Shown here: positions 53,962 through 62,042 of the stretch, one piece after another
How positions within the stretch are numbered: the first letter of the stretch is position 1
Layout: every line of letters begins with the position of its first letter
DNA from: CAVTUU01 sp045804965
GTDB lineage: Bacteria > Chloroflexota > Chloroflexia > Thermomicrobiales > UBA6265
DNA: 64,000 nt
NCBI GenBank assembly: GCA_045804965.1
Contig: JBJMMD010000047.1
Span: forward strand, 124,001-188,000
Direction: 5' to 3'
The notes under the pieces: model-generated
The model's database searches: none
What the model was told of the DNA's origin: nothing
The model's input: only the letters and a program-made list of their open reading frames with translations
Position numbers and translations under genes: made by a program

Positions 53962-55089
53962 CTATGAGCGCAATCGACCATATCTTCTCATGATTTCGAG
54001 CAATTGAACGTGCGGCAGCGCGTGCGCCCTGTTTCCGTCCCGCCCGGTCATCGTTTCTGCGGCGATTAAGGCATTAAGCACGGCTTCTGACGTTGCCTCG
54101 ATCGTCGAGCGGAACAATGCATCGATCACATCATCACGTAGATGTGTCTGCGCGACGAAGGGGCCTTGATTCCGCCTCGGTGCTCGGCACTCCCGTGCAT
54201 TCGAAAATGCGATGAGCAGATCCCCCGATGAATTCCCGGCAATCGCCCCGACACGGCCCAATCCGAGCACTCCGCGGCGACACAGCCTGCTGAGTTGGCG
54301 ATCACTCAGCGGTGCGTCGGTGGCAATGACGACGATGACCGAACCCTCTTTTGCTTTCCGCTGCTTCGACCCTTCGAGTTGAAAATCGATGATTTCACGG
54401 CCAACCGGGACACCATCGATGAGTAAATCGGTTCTGCTGCCAAAGTTTCCCTGGATGAGGACGCCGACCGTGTAGTCACTCCCGCTGATCGCGACGCGCC
54501 TCGACGCCGTGCCGACGCCTCCCTTGAATCCAAAAAGAATCATGCCGGTCCCGCCGCCGACGTTCCCCTCGGCAACAGGTGCCGCGCTCGCACTGTCGAG
54601 GGCCTCTTTCGCATGCTGTGGTGTGACGTGCTGACCCGCAATGTCGTTGAGAAACCCGTCATAGGTTTCGGCCACAACTGGAACGACGAATTCGCTCGTG
54701 CCGAGATCCGGCTCCCGCGCCGTGAGCCATTCGACGCACCCTTGGTGCACTGCTCCTACTGAGAACGTGTTCGTGATTAAGATCGGCGTTTCAAGCGTTC
54801 CATACTCATCAATTTGGGAACGGCCAGTGATCTCTCCGGCGCCGTTGAGGATTTCGATTGCAGCCGGAACGAGTGCCCGAAAAACTGAACCTTCATGCGG
54901 ATGAATCGCTGTCACCCCCGTTCGCACGGGTCCACGGCCAAGGTCGAACGAGCCATCTGTTTTGATCAACGTGACATGGCCGACGCGGACGCCGTCGACG
55001 TCGGTGATCGCGTTGAGCGGGCCGGGATCGCCCGCTCCGACCGTGATGCCTAAATCCCGCAAGCGCGGTCGTTCTCGTGAGTAGCTCAA
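53962..55089 (-). CDS. P1-family peptidase (DmpA/BapA-type, self-cleaving)
   Basis: An N-terminal-nucleophile aminopeptidase that cleaves itself into alpha and beta chains. The predicted cut is between G249 and S250 in KEGSVIVVIATDAPL, with Ser250 becoming the nucleophile, the same residue number as in DmpA. Other family parts are VRVGHVTL, RTGVTAIHPH, EGNVGGGTGM and VLIQGNFGSRTDL. Known relatives release D-amino or beta-amino N-terminal residues. It begins three bases after the LigB-like gene ends. Confidence 0.88.
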   Translation of the reverse strand: MSYSRERPRLRDLGITVGAGDPGPLNAITDVDGVRVGHVTLIKTDGSFDLGRGPVRTGVTAIHPHEGSVFRALVPAAIEILNGAGEITGRSQIDEYGTLETPILITNTFSVGAVHQGCVEWLTAREPDLGTSEFVVPVVAETYDGFLNDIAGQHVTPQHAKEALDSASAAPVAEGNVGGGTGMILFGFKGGVGTASRRVAISGSDYTVGVLIQGNFGSRTDLLIDGVPVGREIIDFQLEGSKQRKAKEGSVIVVIATDAPLSDRQLSRLCRRGVLGLGRVGAIAGNSSGDLLIAFSNARECRAPRRNQGPFVAQTHLRDDVIDALFRSTIEATSEAVLNALIAAETMTGRDGNRAHALPHVQLLEIMRRYGRLRS

Positions 55090-55092
55090 GCC

Positions 55093-55962
55093 TTATCGCT
55101 CCGGTTCGAAAGAAGCGACAATCATGCCGTAATACGACGGCGCCTCGTAGGAGAGCAGCTCATGGCGCATCGGGACGCTGTCGAGGATTCCGCCGAGCAT
55201 CAAGATTTGCCAAAGACCGTCGATCGCGGCGTCTTGGACGTCTTGCTCCGGCAAGTCGATCAAACTGAGGATCTTGTCGCCCTCAATAGCGTCCACGACT
55301 TGCTTATCAACTCGTGCCGACGCTTCGTGGTACCCGTACGGCCCATCTGCGCGATGACAATGACCCCAATCGCACGAGGCGATAAACGCCACCTTTCTCG
55401 TTTCTCCGGCGGCCGCGTCCGCGACCGTACGACCGAACTCAACCATCGCTTGGCGAGGCAGGCTGCGAGATGGTGTGACGATCACGACTGGCACGCCCAC
55501 GTCGGTTTCAGGAACATCCGCCAGCACATGACCGTAACCTTTCATTTGGCGACCATGTCCAAGGAACCAAAGTGGAGTCAGCACCCCCCAATCCATTGGC
55601 AAGGCGCTTTGATCCCGCCGATTGCCGGCGTAGCCGGCCAGCGCTATCGGTATACGTTGAGCTTCGGACTTGGAAGCGATCTCGTCCGTCAGCCTGGCAT
55701 CGACCGGAACATTGAGTTCGACTTCTCGATCGTTCCAAAAAAGCGTGCCCGCCGCTCGGGCAACGTTTGCCAAACAGATCGTGCCTTCCACCCGGACGCC
55801 ATGCGGTCCGGCAATTACAATCACTTCGACACCCGACTTCTTGAAGCGCTCGCCGAGCTCGTACATCGCCGCGCGCGTCGCCAGCGCTCCTTCCGCGTCG
55901 TCGCTCAGCTCGGGAATGATTGGGAAACCGTGCGGGGCAACCGCAGCAAACGACATTGGCAT
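55093..55962 (-). CDS. LigB-like class III extradiol dioxygenase family protein
   Basis: The 289-residue protein has the pattern of the LigB/protocatechuate 4,5-dioxygenase beta fold: AVAPHGFP, IAGPHGVRVE, and SCDWGHCHRADGPYGYHE with histidines suited to bind Fe(II) or zinc. Aromatic ring cleavage is possible, but relatives also include MEMO-like and other non-dioxygenase members, and no aromatic pathway genes are nearby. It lies in an operon with the DmpA-type peptidase and an MFS protein, which points to uptake and processing of an unusual compound. Confidence 0.65.
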   Translation of the reverse strand: MPMSFAAVAPHGFPIIPELSDDAEGALATRAAMYELGERFKKSGVEVIVIAGPHGVRVEGTICLANVARAAGTLFWNDREVELNVPVDARLTDEIASKSEAQRIPIALAGYAGNRRDQSALPMDWGVLTPLWFLGHGRQMKGYGHVLADVPETDVGVPVVIVTPSRSLPRQAMVEFGRTVADAAAGETRKVAFIASCDWGHCHRADGPYGYHEASARVDKQVVDAIEGDKILSLIDLPEQDVQDAAIDGLWQILMLGGILDSVPMRHELLSYEAPSYYGMIVASFEPER

Positions 55963-55967
55963 CTAGC

Positions 55968-57230
55968 TTAACCTCCATTCTGCGCATAGACCGTGGAAAC
56001 GCGGGTTTCCTTGACCAGGAATGCGAGCGTGAATGTCGCCGAGAATCCGATTGCGGACAAGAGGTACGCGCTTCCGGAAAGACTCGTCGAGGATGCGATC
56101 AGTCCGACCGCGATTGGGCCGACGAATGCGCCGGCGTCACCAATCAGTCGCCAGATGCCGAGAAACTCGCCGGTGGCGCCTGACGGCGCCAAGTCAGCGC
56201 CGAGCGTCATCATCGTGCCCGAGCCGAGCCCGTTGCCGAGACCGATCACGCACGCCGCGACTAAGAGGCCGGCATAGGACGACGAGAACGGAATCATCCC
56301 GACTCCGATCGCCATCACGGCGAAGCTTGGCACGGCGGCCACTTTTCGTCCGAACCGGTCCATGAGAATGCCGGCGGGGACGAACATGGCGACGTCGAGG
56401 ATCGACGCCACCGTAACAATCACGCCAATCTCCGCGGCGCTGAGACCGACGACCTTTGCACCGTAGATCGGCAGAATGAATTGGCGACCGGCGCGAATCA
56501 TTTGAGCGAGCGTTTGCGCCACGCTCGCGGCGCCGAGATCGCGCCGATTCTCCTTCAATACCCTCCGAACCAAAGCCCATCGGTCACGGCCACTCACCGC
56601 TCGCGCATCGTGCGATCCAATTGACGCGAATCTTACCGCCACGCCGAGGGCGATTGCCGCCATCCCAGCCGAGGCAAGGAACGCCCAATCAAAGCCTACG
56701 GCGGTGACGATAGCGCCGCCCACCGCGGGTCCGGCGAGCATTCCCATGCGATTGATGCCTCCGAACACGGAAATCGCACGCCCGCGTTCGGTAGTGATCG
56801 TGGCGGAGGCAATAAACGAGTGGCGCGAAAGGCCCCAGAGCGCCGTGCCGATGCCGGCGAGAACGCGGAGAGCAATGATCAAGGAAACCGGACCGTCGAC
56901 AATGAGCCCGGCAGTACCGATGGTGACAAGCAAGGTGCCTATGATCATCGCCGGCCGGAGGCCGAGACGACTCAGCACGGCGCCAGCCGGCACATCGGTC
57001 AGCAGCGTGCCAAGGGCGGCAGCGGCGACGATGAGACTCGCGATACCGTACGAGGTACCGAGATTTGTTGCGAACAATGGAAGTACTGTCAGCAGTAGTC
57101 CCTGCCCGAAAGCAAGCAAGGTTGCCGGGAGATAAACCGGCAAGAAGAGGTGTGAAGCCCGAACGGCGTCAACCTGCCGGTCGATCGTCGTCAAGGGACA
57201 AGCACTTTCGTCTGAGTAGTGAACATGCAT
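55968..57230 (-). CDS. Major facilitator superfamily transporter
   Basis: A 420-residue MFS protein with about twelve spans. The loop DVPAGAVLSRLGLRPAMIIG between spans 2 and 3 is a good motif A (key part GAVLSRLGLR), and its second copy is ILMDRFGRKVAAVPS. ALWGLSRHSFIASATITTERGR (key part SRHSFIA) is typical of drug or sugar efflux types. It heads the minus-strand run into the LigB-like and peptidase genes (gap five bases), so it may carry their substrate. Confidence 0.83.
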   Translation of the reverse strand: MHVHYSDESACPLTTIDRQVDAVRASHLFLPVYLPATLLAFGQGLLLTVLPLFATNLGTSYGIASLIVAAAALGTLLTDVPAGAVLSRLGLRPAMIIGTLLVTIGTAGLIVDGPVSLIIALRVLAGIGTALWGLSRHSFIASATITTERGRAISVFGGINRMGMLAGPAVGGAIVTAVGFDWAFLASAGMAAIALGVAVRFASIGSHDARAVSGRDRWALVRRVLKENRRDLGAASVAQTLAQMIRAGRQFILPIYGAKVVGLSAAEIGVIVTVASILDVAMFVPAGILMDRFGRKVAAVPSFAVMAIGVGMIPFSSSYAGLLVAACVIGLGNGLGSGTMMTLGADLAPSGATGEFLGIWRLIGDAGAFVGPIAVGLIASSTSLSGSAYLLSAIGFSATFTLAFLVKETRVSTVYAQNGG

Positions 57231-57326
57231 CAGTTTTGCATGAATATGAATACCTGGCTAGCTCGACAAAAACATCGATCGGCGGCGACAGCTGAGCATC
57301 GATCAGAGCCTGCGAGTGGGCCGAAA

Positions 57327-57362
57327 TGCTATACTTTCCGGTGCGTCGCCACGGGCGGCGCA
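57327..57362 (+). promoter_or_regulatory. Extended -10 promoter and leader hairpin of ftsY
   Basis: TG (57327-57328), one base, and TATACT (57330-57335) form a strong extended -10 element. Just downstream TGCGTCGCC (57342-57350) and GGCGGCGCA (57354-57362) form a nine-pair stem with one G-T wobble and loop ACG, followed by a T-rich stretch. The hairpin would lie at the extreme 5' end of the ftsY message and may stabilise or attenuate it. Confidence 0.45.
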
Positions 57363-57423
57363 TCTTGTTGTTCCTCCGAATCGGGCGTATTCCGCGCCAC
57401 AATTTCCTCCGAGAGGAGCCCCG

Positions 57424-58389
57424 GTGGTATTCAGCCGACTCTTCCGCCGCCACGCAGAACCAGACCTCCAACTAGAACAGGGGCTGGAAAGGACGCGTCG
57501 CGGCGTTTTCAGTGAAATTACGCGCCTGTTCGATCGCTCTGATATCGACGAGGAGCTCTACGAAGACCTCGAGATGCTCCTCATCCAGGCTGATGTCGGC
57601 TGGGATGTGAGCCAGAAACTCGTCGGCGACCTGCGCGGTCGCGTCGATCGAAATCGGATCAACGATCCAGCCGAGGCTCGCGAAATCCTGCGCCTTGAAA
57701 TGATCGAACTCCTGGAGCTTGCGACTCGAAACCGCAAGGTCAAGATTCTGCAGCGTGGCGTGCCGTTCGTGATCATGGTCGCGGGTGTCAACGGCGTCGG
57801 CAAAACGACATCAATCGCGAAGCTCGCTGCCTACCACAAGCGATTCGGTCGCACAGTCATTTTGGCCGCAGGCGATACTTTCCGCGCGGCTGCCATCGAT
57901 CAACTCAAGGTTTGGGGCGAGCGGCTCGATTGTCCCGTGATCGCACATCAACAAGGATCCGATCCCGGCGCGGTCGTCTTCGATGCAATGGAAGCCGCGC
58001 ACAATCGGAATTACGACGTGCTGATCGTCGACACTGCCGGCAGATTGCACACCAAATTTAACCTCATGGAAGAGCTTCGGAAGATCCGGCGGATCATGCA
58101 AAAGCACGTGTCCGAAGCGCCACAAGAAGTGCTGCTCGTAATCGATGCGACGACGGGTCAGAACGGACTCGTGCAAGCGAAGAAATTTGCGGAGTCGGTC
58201 GAGATCACCGACATCCTCATCGCTAAGCTCGACGGAACAGCGAAAGGCGGCATTGCCTTTGCAGTTGCGAAAGAACTTGGCACCCCAATCTCCTACGTTG
58301 GCACAGGGGAAAAGCCGACTGACCTGGCTGAGTTCAAGCCAGACACCTATGTTGATTCCCTGTTCTTCGGTGTCGGCGAGGGTCTTTAG
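57424..58389 (+). CDS. ftsY: Signal recognition particle receptor FtsY
   Basis: FtsY is the membrane-side SRP GTPase that receives Ffh-ribosome complexes. The NG domain has GVNGVGKTTSIAKLA (G1), DTFRAAA, DTAGRLHTK (G3), AKLDGTAKGG (G4) and GTGEKPTDL (G5). At 321 residues it lacks the long acidic A domain of E. coli FtsY. GTG 57424 has GAGAGGAG five bases upstream; the longer open frame covers the leader. It precedes ffh by 12 bases, a functional pairing. Confidence 0.95.
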   Translation: MVFSRLFRRHAEPDLQLEQGLERTRRGVFSEITRLFDRSDIDEELYEDLEMLLIQADVGWDVSQKLVGDLRGRVDRNRINDPAEAREILRLEMIELLELATRNRKVKILQRGVPFVIMVAGVNGVGKTTSIAKLAAYHKRFGRTVILAAGDTFRAAAIDQLKVWGERLDCPVIAHQQGSDPGAVVFDAMEAAHNRNYDVLIVDTAGRLHTKFNLMEELRKIRRIMQKHVSEAPQEVLLVIDATTGQNGLVQAKKFAESVEITDILIAKLDGTAKGGIAFAVAKELGTPISYVGTGEKPTDLAEFKPDTYVDSLFFGVGEGL

Positions 58390-58401
58390 TCGAGGCAAGT
58401 C

Positions 58402-59739
58402 ATGTTTGAATCACTCTCCGATCGACTCAACGAAACATTCAGCCGGCTCTCGCGCAAGGGCCGGCTCACGGAAAAAGATGTCGACGAGGCAATGCGCGAG
58501 GTGCGACGCGCATTACTCGAAGCCGACGTCAACTTCAAAGTGACGAAGGACTTTGTGGCTGCGGTTCGCGAGCGGGCAGTCGGCCAAGATGTGTTGGGAT
58601 CACTGACGCCAGGACAGACGGCGATCGGCATCGTCAACGACGAGCTGATCAAGATTCTCGGGACTGACCGGGTACCGCTGCAGAATCCTGCGAAGCCACC
58701 CCAAATCCTGATGCTCGTCGGCTTGCAGGGCTCAGGAAAGACGACGCATGCTGCGAAGCTTGCGGTCCACCTGCGCAAGGAGGGCCGGAATCCCGTTCTG
58801 GTCGCGGGAGATGTTTACCGTCCCGCCGCGGTCAATCAACTTCAGTCGCTCGGCCGCCAGATCAACGTGCCGGTCTATGACGAAGGAACTGCAAAGGATC
58901 CGGTCGATATTTCCGTGAACGGGATCAAATTCGCACAAGAGCGCGGGTTCAATCCTGTCATCGTCGACACAGCCGGACGGCTCCAAATCGACGAACGCAT
59001 GATGCAAGAGCTGGTGAATGTCAAAGATAAGATCAATCCAACTGAGATCCTACTCGTTGCTGACGCAATGACTGGTCAGGAAGCCGTTGGCGTCGCCGAA
59101 ACGTTTCATGATCGACTCGGTGTCACCGGCTTGATCTTAACGAAAATGGACGGCGATGCGCGGGGTGGGGCCGCCCTTTCGATTCGGGCCGCGACCGGCG
59201 TCCCCATAAAATTTATTGGCACCGGAGAAAAGGTCGACGCGCTCGAACCCTTCTATCCCGAGCGTCTCGCCGGCCGTATTCTTGGCATGGGCGACATCAT
59301 TTCACTCGTCGAGCGGGCGCAAGAACAGACCGACGAGAAAGAAGCTCAGCGTCTCCAAGATCGGATGATGAAAGGGCAGTTTGACCTCGAGGACTTTCTC
59401 GATCAACTGCAAAAGATCAAGAAGATGGGACCGCTCGGTCAGTTACTTGAAATGATCCCAGGGCTCGGCTCGCAGTTACGTCAAGCAAAGAGCGAAATCT
59501 CGGACGACGATTACAAGCGCTTAGAGGGCATCATCCATGCGATGACTCCACAAGAGCGGCGCCATCCCGAGATCATTGGCGGAAGCCGCAGACGTCGAAT
59601 CGCTCGCGGAAGCGGAACTTCGAACGCCGACGTCAACCAGATCCTTTCGCAGTTCAAACAGATGCAAAAAATGATGGGTCAATTTGGAGCAATGGCGAAA
59701 AAGGGCAAAATTCCCAAGAATTTGCCGTTCGAGTTCTAA
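58402..59739 (+). CDS. ffh: Signal recognition particle protein Ffh
   Basis: Ffh binds the SRP RNA and nascent signal sequences. GTPase motifs are GLQGSGKTTHAAKLA, DVYRPAAVNQL, DTAGRLQIDE, TKMDGDARGG and GTGEKVDALEPF. The methionine-rich M domain (about residues 325-445) has MGPLGQLLEMIPG and RRIARGSGTS, the RNA-binding segment. The usual rpsP does not follow; instead a redox-PDZ gene starts 12 bases later, which suggests co-transcription. Confidence 0.96.
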   Translation: MFESLSDRLNETFSRLSRKGRLTEKDVDEAMREVRRALLEADVNFKVTKDFVAAVRERAVGQDVLGSLTPGQTAIGIVNDELIKILGTDRVPLQNPAKPPQILMLVGLQGSGKTTHAAKLAVHLRKEGRNPVLVAGDVYRPAAVNQLQSLGRQINVPVYDEGTAKDPVDISVNGIKFAQERGFNPVIVDTAGRLQIDERMMQELVNVKDKINPTEILLVADAMTGQEAVGVAETFHDRLGVTGLILTKMDGDARGGAALSIRAATGVPIKFIGTGEKVDALEPFYPERLAGRILGMGDIISLVERAQEQTDEKEAQRLQDRMMKGQFDLEDFLDQLQKIKKMGPLGQLLEMIPGLGSQLRQAKSEISDDDYKRLEGIIHAMTPQERRHPEIIGGSRRRRIARGSGTSNADVNQILSQFKQMQKMMGQFGAMAKKGKIPKNLPFEF

Positions 59740-59751
59740 GGACGTTCAGCG

Positions 59752-60297
59752 ATGAGTGACCAGGTCACAATCTACAGCACGAAAACTTGACCATGGTGTG
59801 ACCGAGCTAAGGAGTTCCTTAGCGCTCGCAACGTGCCGTACGTGGTCAAGGACGTCTCAACGGACTATGCGGCGGCCATGGAAATGATCCGCCGATCCGG
59901 GCAACAAGGCGTGCCGGTCATTACAACCGAAGATGATGTCATTGTCGGCTTCGACCAAGTTCGCCTTGCCCGAGTTGCCGAGCGCTTCGCCGGACCGAAG
60001 CGGCCGCCACTTGGTCTGCTGGGGGCCAATGCCGACACATATCTTCCCAAGCATCCGGAAGCTGCAGAAAAGTTCCCAGCGGGTGTCAAAGGTGTTTATG
60101 TCGGTCAAGTTCGACCGGGCTCTGTCGCGGAGCGCGCCGGGCTGCACCCCGGTGACATCATTACCGGGCTAGCCGGAAAACGTGTGCGTGACATGCCGAT
60201 GCTCGACCAAATGATTAGCATCCTCAAGCCGGGAGAGAGCGTCGACGTTCGCTATTTGAGCGACGGCAAAGAGAAAACAACACAGCTGCAATTTTGA
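59752..60297 (+). CDS. Glutaredoxin-PDZ fusion, candidate selenoprotein (in-frame TGA as Sec13)
   Basis: ATG 59752 has AAGGACG seven bases upstream and opens a frame that reads straight through one TGA (59788-59790) to the stop at 60297. The N-terminus (VTIYSTKT, then TGA, then PWCDRAKEFL) is a glutaredoxin with its CPWC motif, the TGA replacing the first, nucleophilic Cys (residue 13). The second Cys is C16 and the cis-Pro is in GVPVI (P55). A PDZ domain follows at about 88-181 (GSVAERAGLHPGDII). No other stop or frameshift exists. With the hairpin after the TGA, selenocysteine is the best reading; a nonsense mutation or read error is the alternative. Ordinary gene calling would start at GTG 59833 and lose the active site. 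Confidence 0.75.
59803..59828 (+). promoter_or_regulatory. Candidate bacterial SECIS element
   Basis: CTAAGG (59807-59812) and CCTTAG (59817-59822) form six perfect pairs around the loop AGTT. CGAG (59803-59806) and CTCG (59825-59828) add four pairs across a two-base bulge. The loop begins 22 bases after the TGA and has G at its second position. Published descriptions of bacterial SECIS elements require a short loop with an early G about 16-37 bases from the TGA. The element lies inside the coding frame, as in bacteria it must. Confidence 0.7.
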
Positions 60298-60350
60298 AAA
60301 TTTAGCTCGTCGATCTTCGCTCATATTCGTGGAGGGGTGCGCCTCGCGCC

Positions 60351-60845
60351 ATGGCAGACCTGTACGCCCTCACCGAAACTGATGCGATCATTCGCGCCGG
60401 GGTAGCGCTCGCGGCCGGTGCGGCGCTTGGCCTGGAACGCGAATGGCAAGACAAACCCGCAGGTCTGAGAACATACGCGTTGGTCTGCGAAGGCGCCGCC
60501 CTCTTTATGGTGGGATCGATCCTGCTCGGCCACGAAGTAATGAAGGCAGGTGGTCTCGCCTATGACCCGTCTCGCATCGGCTCGACGATCGTTCAAGGCA
60601 TAGGCTTTCTTGCCGGTGGCGTCATTCTCGCGACGGGCCGTCGTGTACGAAACATGACCACTGCCGCGGGTATTTGGGTAACTGCATCGGTCGGCCTATT
60701 ACTAGGATCGGGCTTTTTTCTCGTCGGGATTGCGGCGACAATCGGAACCATTATGTTTTTGACGATTTTTCGTTGGCTCGAGATCCAGTTCTTTCCGAGG
60801 GGCCCCGGCCGCACCGCGGAAGACATGATCGAACGCCAAGACTGA
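60351..60845 (+). CDS. MgtC/SapB-family membrane protein
   Basis: A 164-residue protein with about four or five membrane spans. LGLEREWQDKPAGLRTYALV matches the MgtC signature region (key parts LGLERE and GLRTYALV), and GIGFLAGGVIL and TTAAGIWVTASVGLLLG (key part AAGIWVTA) complete it. MgtC in pathogens affects adaptation to low magnesium; the C-terminal ACT-like domain of MgtC is missing here, as in SapB. GGAGGGG precedes the ATG. Confidence 0.88.
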   Translation: MADLYALTETDAIIRAGVALAAGAALGLEREWQDKPAGLRTYALVCEGAALFMVGSILLGHEVMKAGGLAYDPSRIGSTIVQGIGFLAGGVILATGRRVRNMTTAAGIWVTASVGLLLGSGFFLVGIAATIGTIMFLTIFRWLEIQFFPRGPGRTAEDMIERQD

Positions 60846-60855
60846 TATTGAGCAC

Positions 60856-61494
60856 CTACCTCAAAAGCCAATCATCGGCCAAACTCTCTTTCGTCTCCGC
60901 TGTCAAGCGAGACGCTCCGTACATTCCGGCCGCCGCCCGTTGCCGCAACGCCTCATAGAGCGTCACTGCACAAGCAACCGACACGTTTAGGCTCTGGACC
61001 ATTCCCATCATCGGGATGCAGATTGTCTCATCGGCGAAGGCAACTGCTTCCTCAGATAAGCCCCGCATTTCGTTGCCAAAGACAACTGCAGTGGGAACAG
61101 TGAAATCGAGTTCGTAGAGACCGCGCGCCTCCCCGGTGAACGCGGTCGAGTAGACGGCGAAACCAGTCGCTCGGAGGGCTGCATAGCACTCGGAAATTGA
61201 GTTGTACCGCTCGATCTCAATCCATTTTGCCGCGCTCGCCGAACTCGTCCGCGCGAACGTTTCCGGCGGCGTTTCGAAGGTATAGACAAGGCAAATGCGA
61301 AGCACCCCAACTGCGTCACACGACCTGAGCACGGCGCTCGCATTGTGTCGATCGTGAATATTTTCGAGAACCACCGTGAGGTCCGGCTGCCGCTTGTCGA
61401 GAGCATGGGCAATCCGATCTTGCCGTCTCGTCGTCCGTGGCCACTTTGACGGCTTCGGTGGTTGCTCGGCTGCAAGTTTCCGGCGATCGGTCAT
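60856..61494 (-). CDS. trmH: tRNA (guanosine-2'-O-)-methyltransferase TrmH
   Basis: A SPOUT-fold methyltransferase that uses SAM to methylate the ribose of G18 in tRNA. The three motifs are ENIHDRHNASAVLRSCDAVG (key NASAVLRSCDA), VVFGNEMRGLSEEA, and IPMMGMVQSLNVSVACA (key MVQSLNVSVA), the last very close to E. coli TrmH. I start at ATG 61494, with AGAGGACGAG just upstream, giving 212 residues. The frame is open to 61950 but that part is not protein-like. Convergent with the MgtC gene. Confidence 0.9.
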   Translation of the reverse strand: MTDRRKLAAEQPPKPSKWPRTTRRQDRIAHALDKRQPDLTVVLENIHDRHNASAVLRSCDAVGVLRICLVYTFETPPETFARTSSASAAKWIEIERYNSISECYAALRATGFAVYSTAFTGEARGLYELDFTVPTAVVFGNEMRGLSEEAVAFADETICIPMMGMVQSLNVSVACAVTLYEALRQRAAAGMYGASRLTAETKESLADDWLLR

Positions 61495-61683
61495 CTCGTC
61501 CTCTGTTCGCCCAATCAATGCAAAACTGCCTGCGCGGAGTAGACCGAATGGCGACGAGAATAGGCTAAGAGTACCCCAGCGTTGCCGGACGATTGCGTCA
61601 GGCAGGGATATTTTCCGCATCGGCTCTAACACGTAGTATGGAGTGGCATTCATCTGCCTCAGATTCGCACCGTGGAGGATGTC

Positions 61684-61866
61684 ATGAGAGCGCCAAGAAG
61701 TGTCGGTCGCACTGCAGCTGGGATCACGTCCAGTTTGATCTTGCTCGCGGCTATCCTCGCCTTTTTGCCGGCTCCACTTCAGATCATTGCGGCCCTGATC
61801 GCGTTGCCAATTGGCGCTTCCGTGTTCGCGGGTCCAGGGTCGCTCTACCGCAAACGCCTTCCCTAA
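61684..61866 (+). CDS. Small two-span membrane protein (60 aa)
   Basis: A basic N-terminus (MRAPRSVGRTAAG), two hydrophobic stretches joined by a short turn (ILLAAILAFLPAPLQIIAAL, key LLAAILAFLPAP), and a basic C-terminus. ATG 61684 has GGAGGAT upstream. A strong terminator follows by about 20 bases, which supports it as a real single-gene unit. The family is not recognised. It is divergent from trmH. Confidence 0.6.
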   Translation: MRAPRSVGRTAAGITSSLILLAAILAFLPAPLQIIAALIALPIGASVFAGPGSLYRKRLP

Positions 61867-61887
61867 TTTTTCTCCAACTTCGCGGTG

Positions 61888-61921
61888 AACCAGCGGCGCA
61901 CGCGCCGCTGGTTTTTGTTTT
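61888..61921 (+). terminator. Strong Rho-independent terminator
   Basis: CCAGCGGCG and CGCCGCTGG form nine perfect G/C-rich pairs around CACG, flanked by AA and by TTTTTGTTTT. This is the clearest intrinsic terminator in the window. It ends the small membrane protein gene. Confidence 0.9.
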
Positions 61922-62042
61922 GCCACAGTTTCTGGCCGCGTTTGCTCCAATCGCTACGAACTTTAACTTCCTTCAAAGACTTTGCTGAAATCCGTGCTAG
62001 GGTAACCGGCCTAGGGTTGTCACACGGAGGTGGATCAACGTT

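Noticed and set aside
59788..59790. TGA reassigned genome-wide to an amino acid
   Set aside because: Many genes here end in TGA at the family-typical length (treS, the histidine kinase, opcA), so TGA is an ordinary stop and any recoding is local.
59833..60297. Reading the glutaredoxin-PDZ gene as a short PDZ protein starting at GTG 59833
   Set aside because: This start has no ribosome site and removes the redox motif, while the upstream in-frame sequence to ATG 59752 is unmistakable glutaredoxin with a good Shine-Dalgarno.
61495..61950. Long N-terminal extension of TrmH
   Set aside because: The extra 150 residues are unlike any TrmH, cover the divergent small gene, and a good ribosome site lies before ATG 61494.
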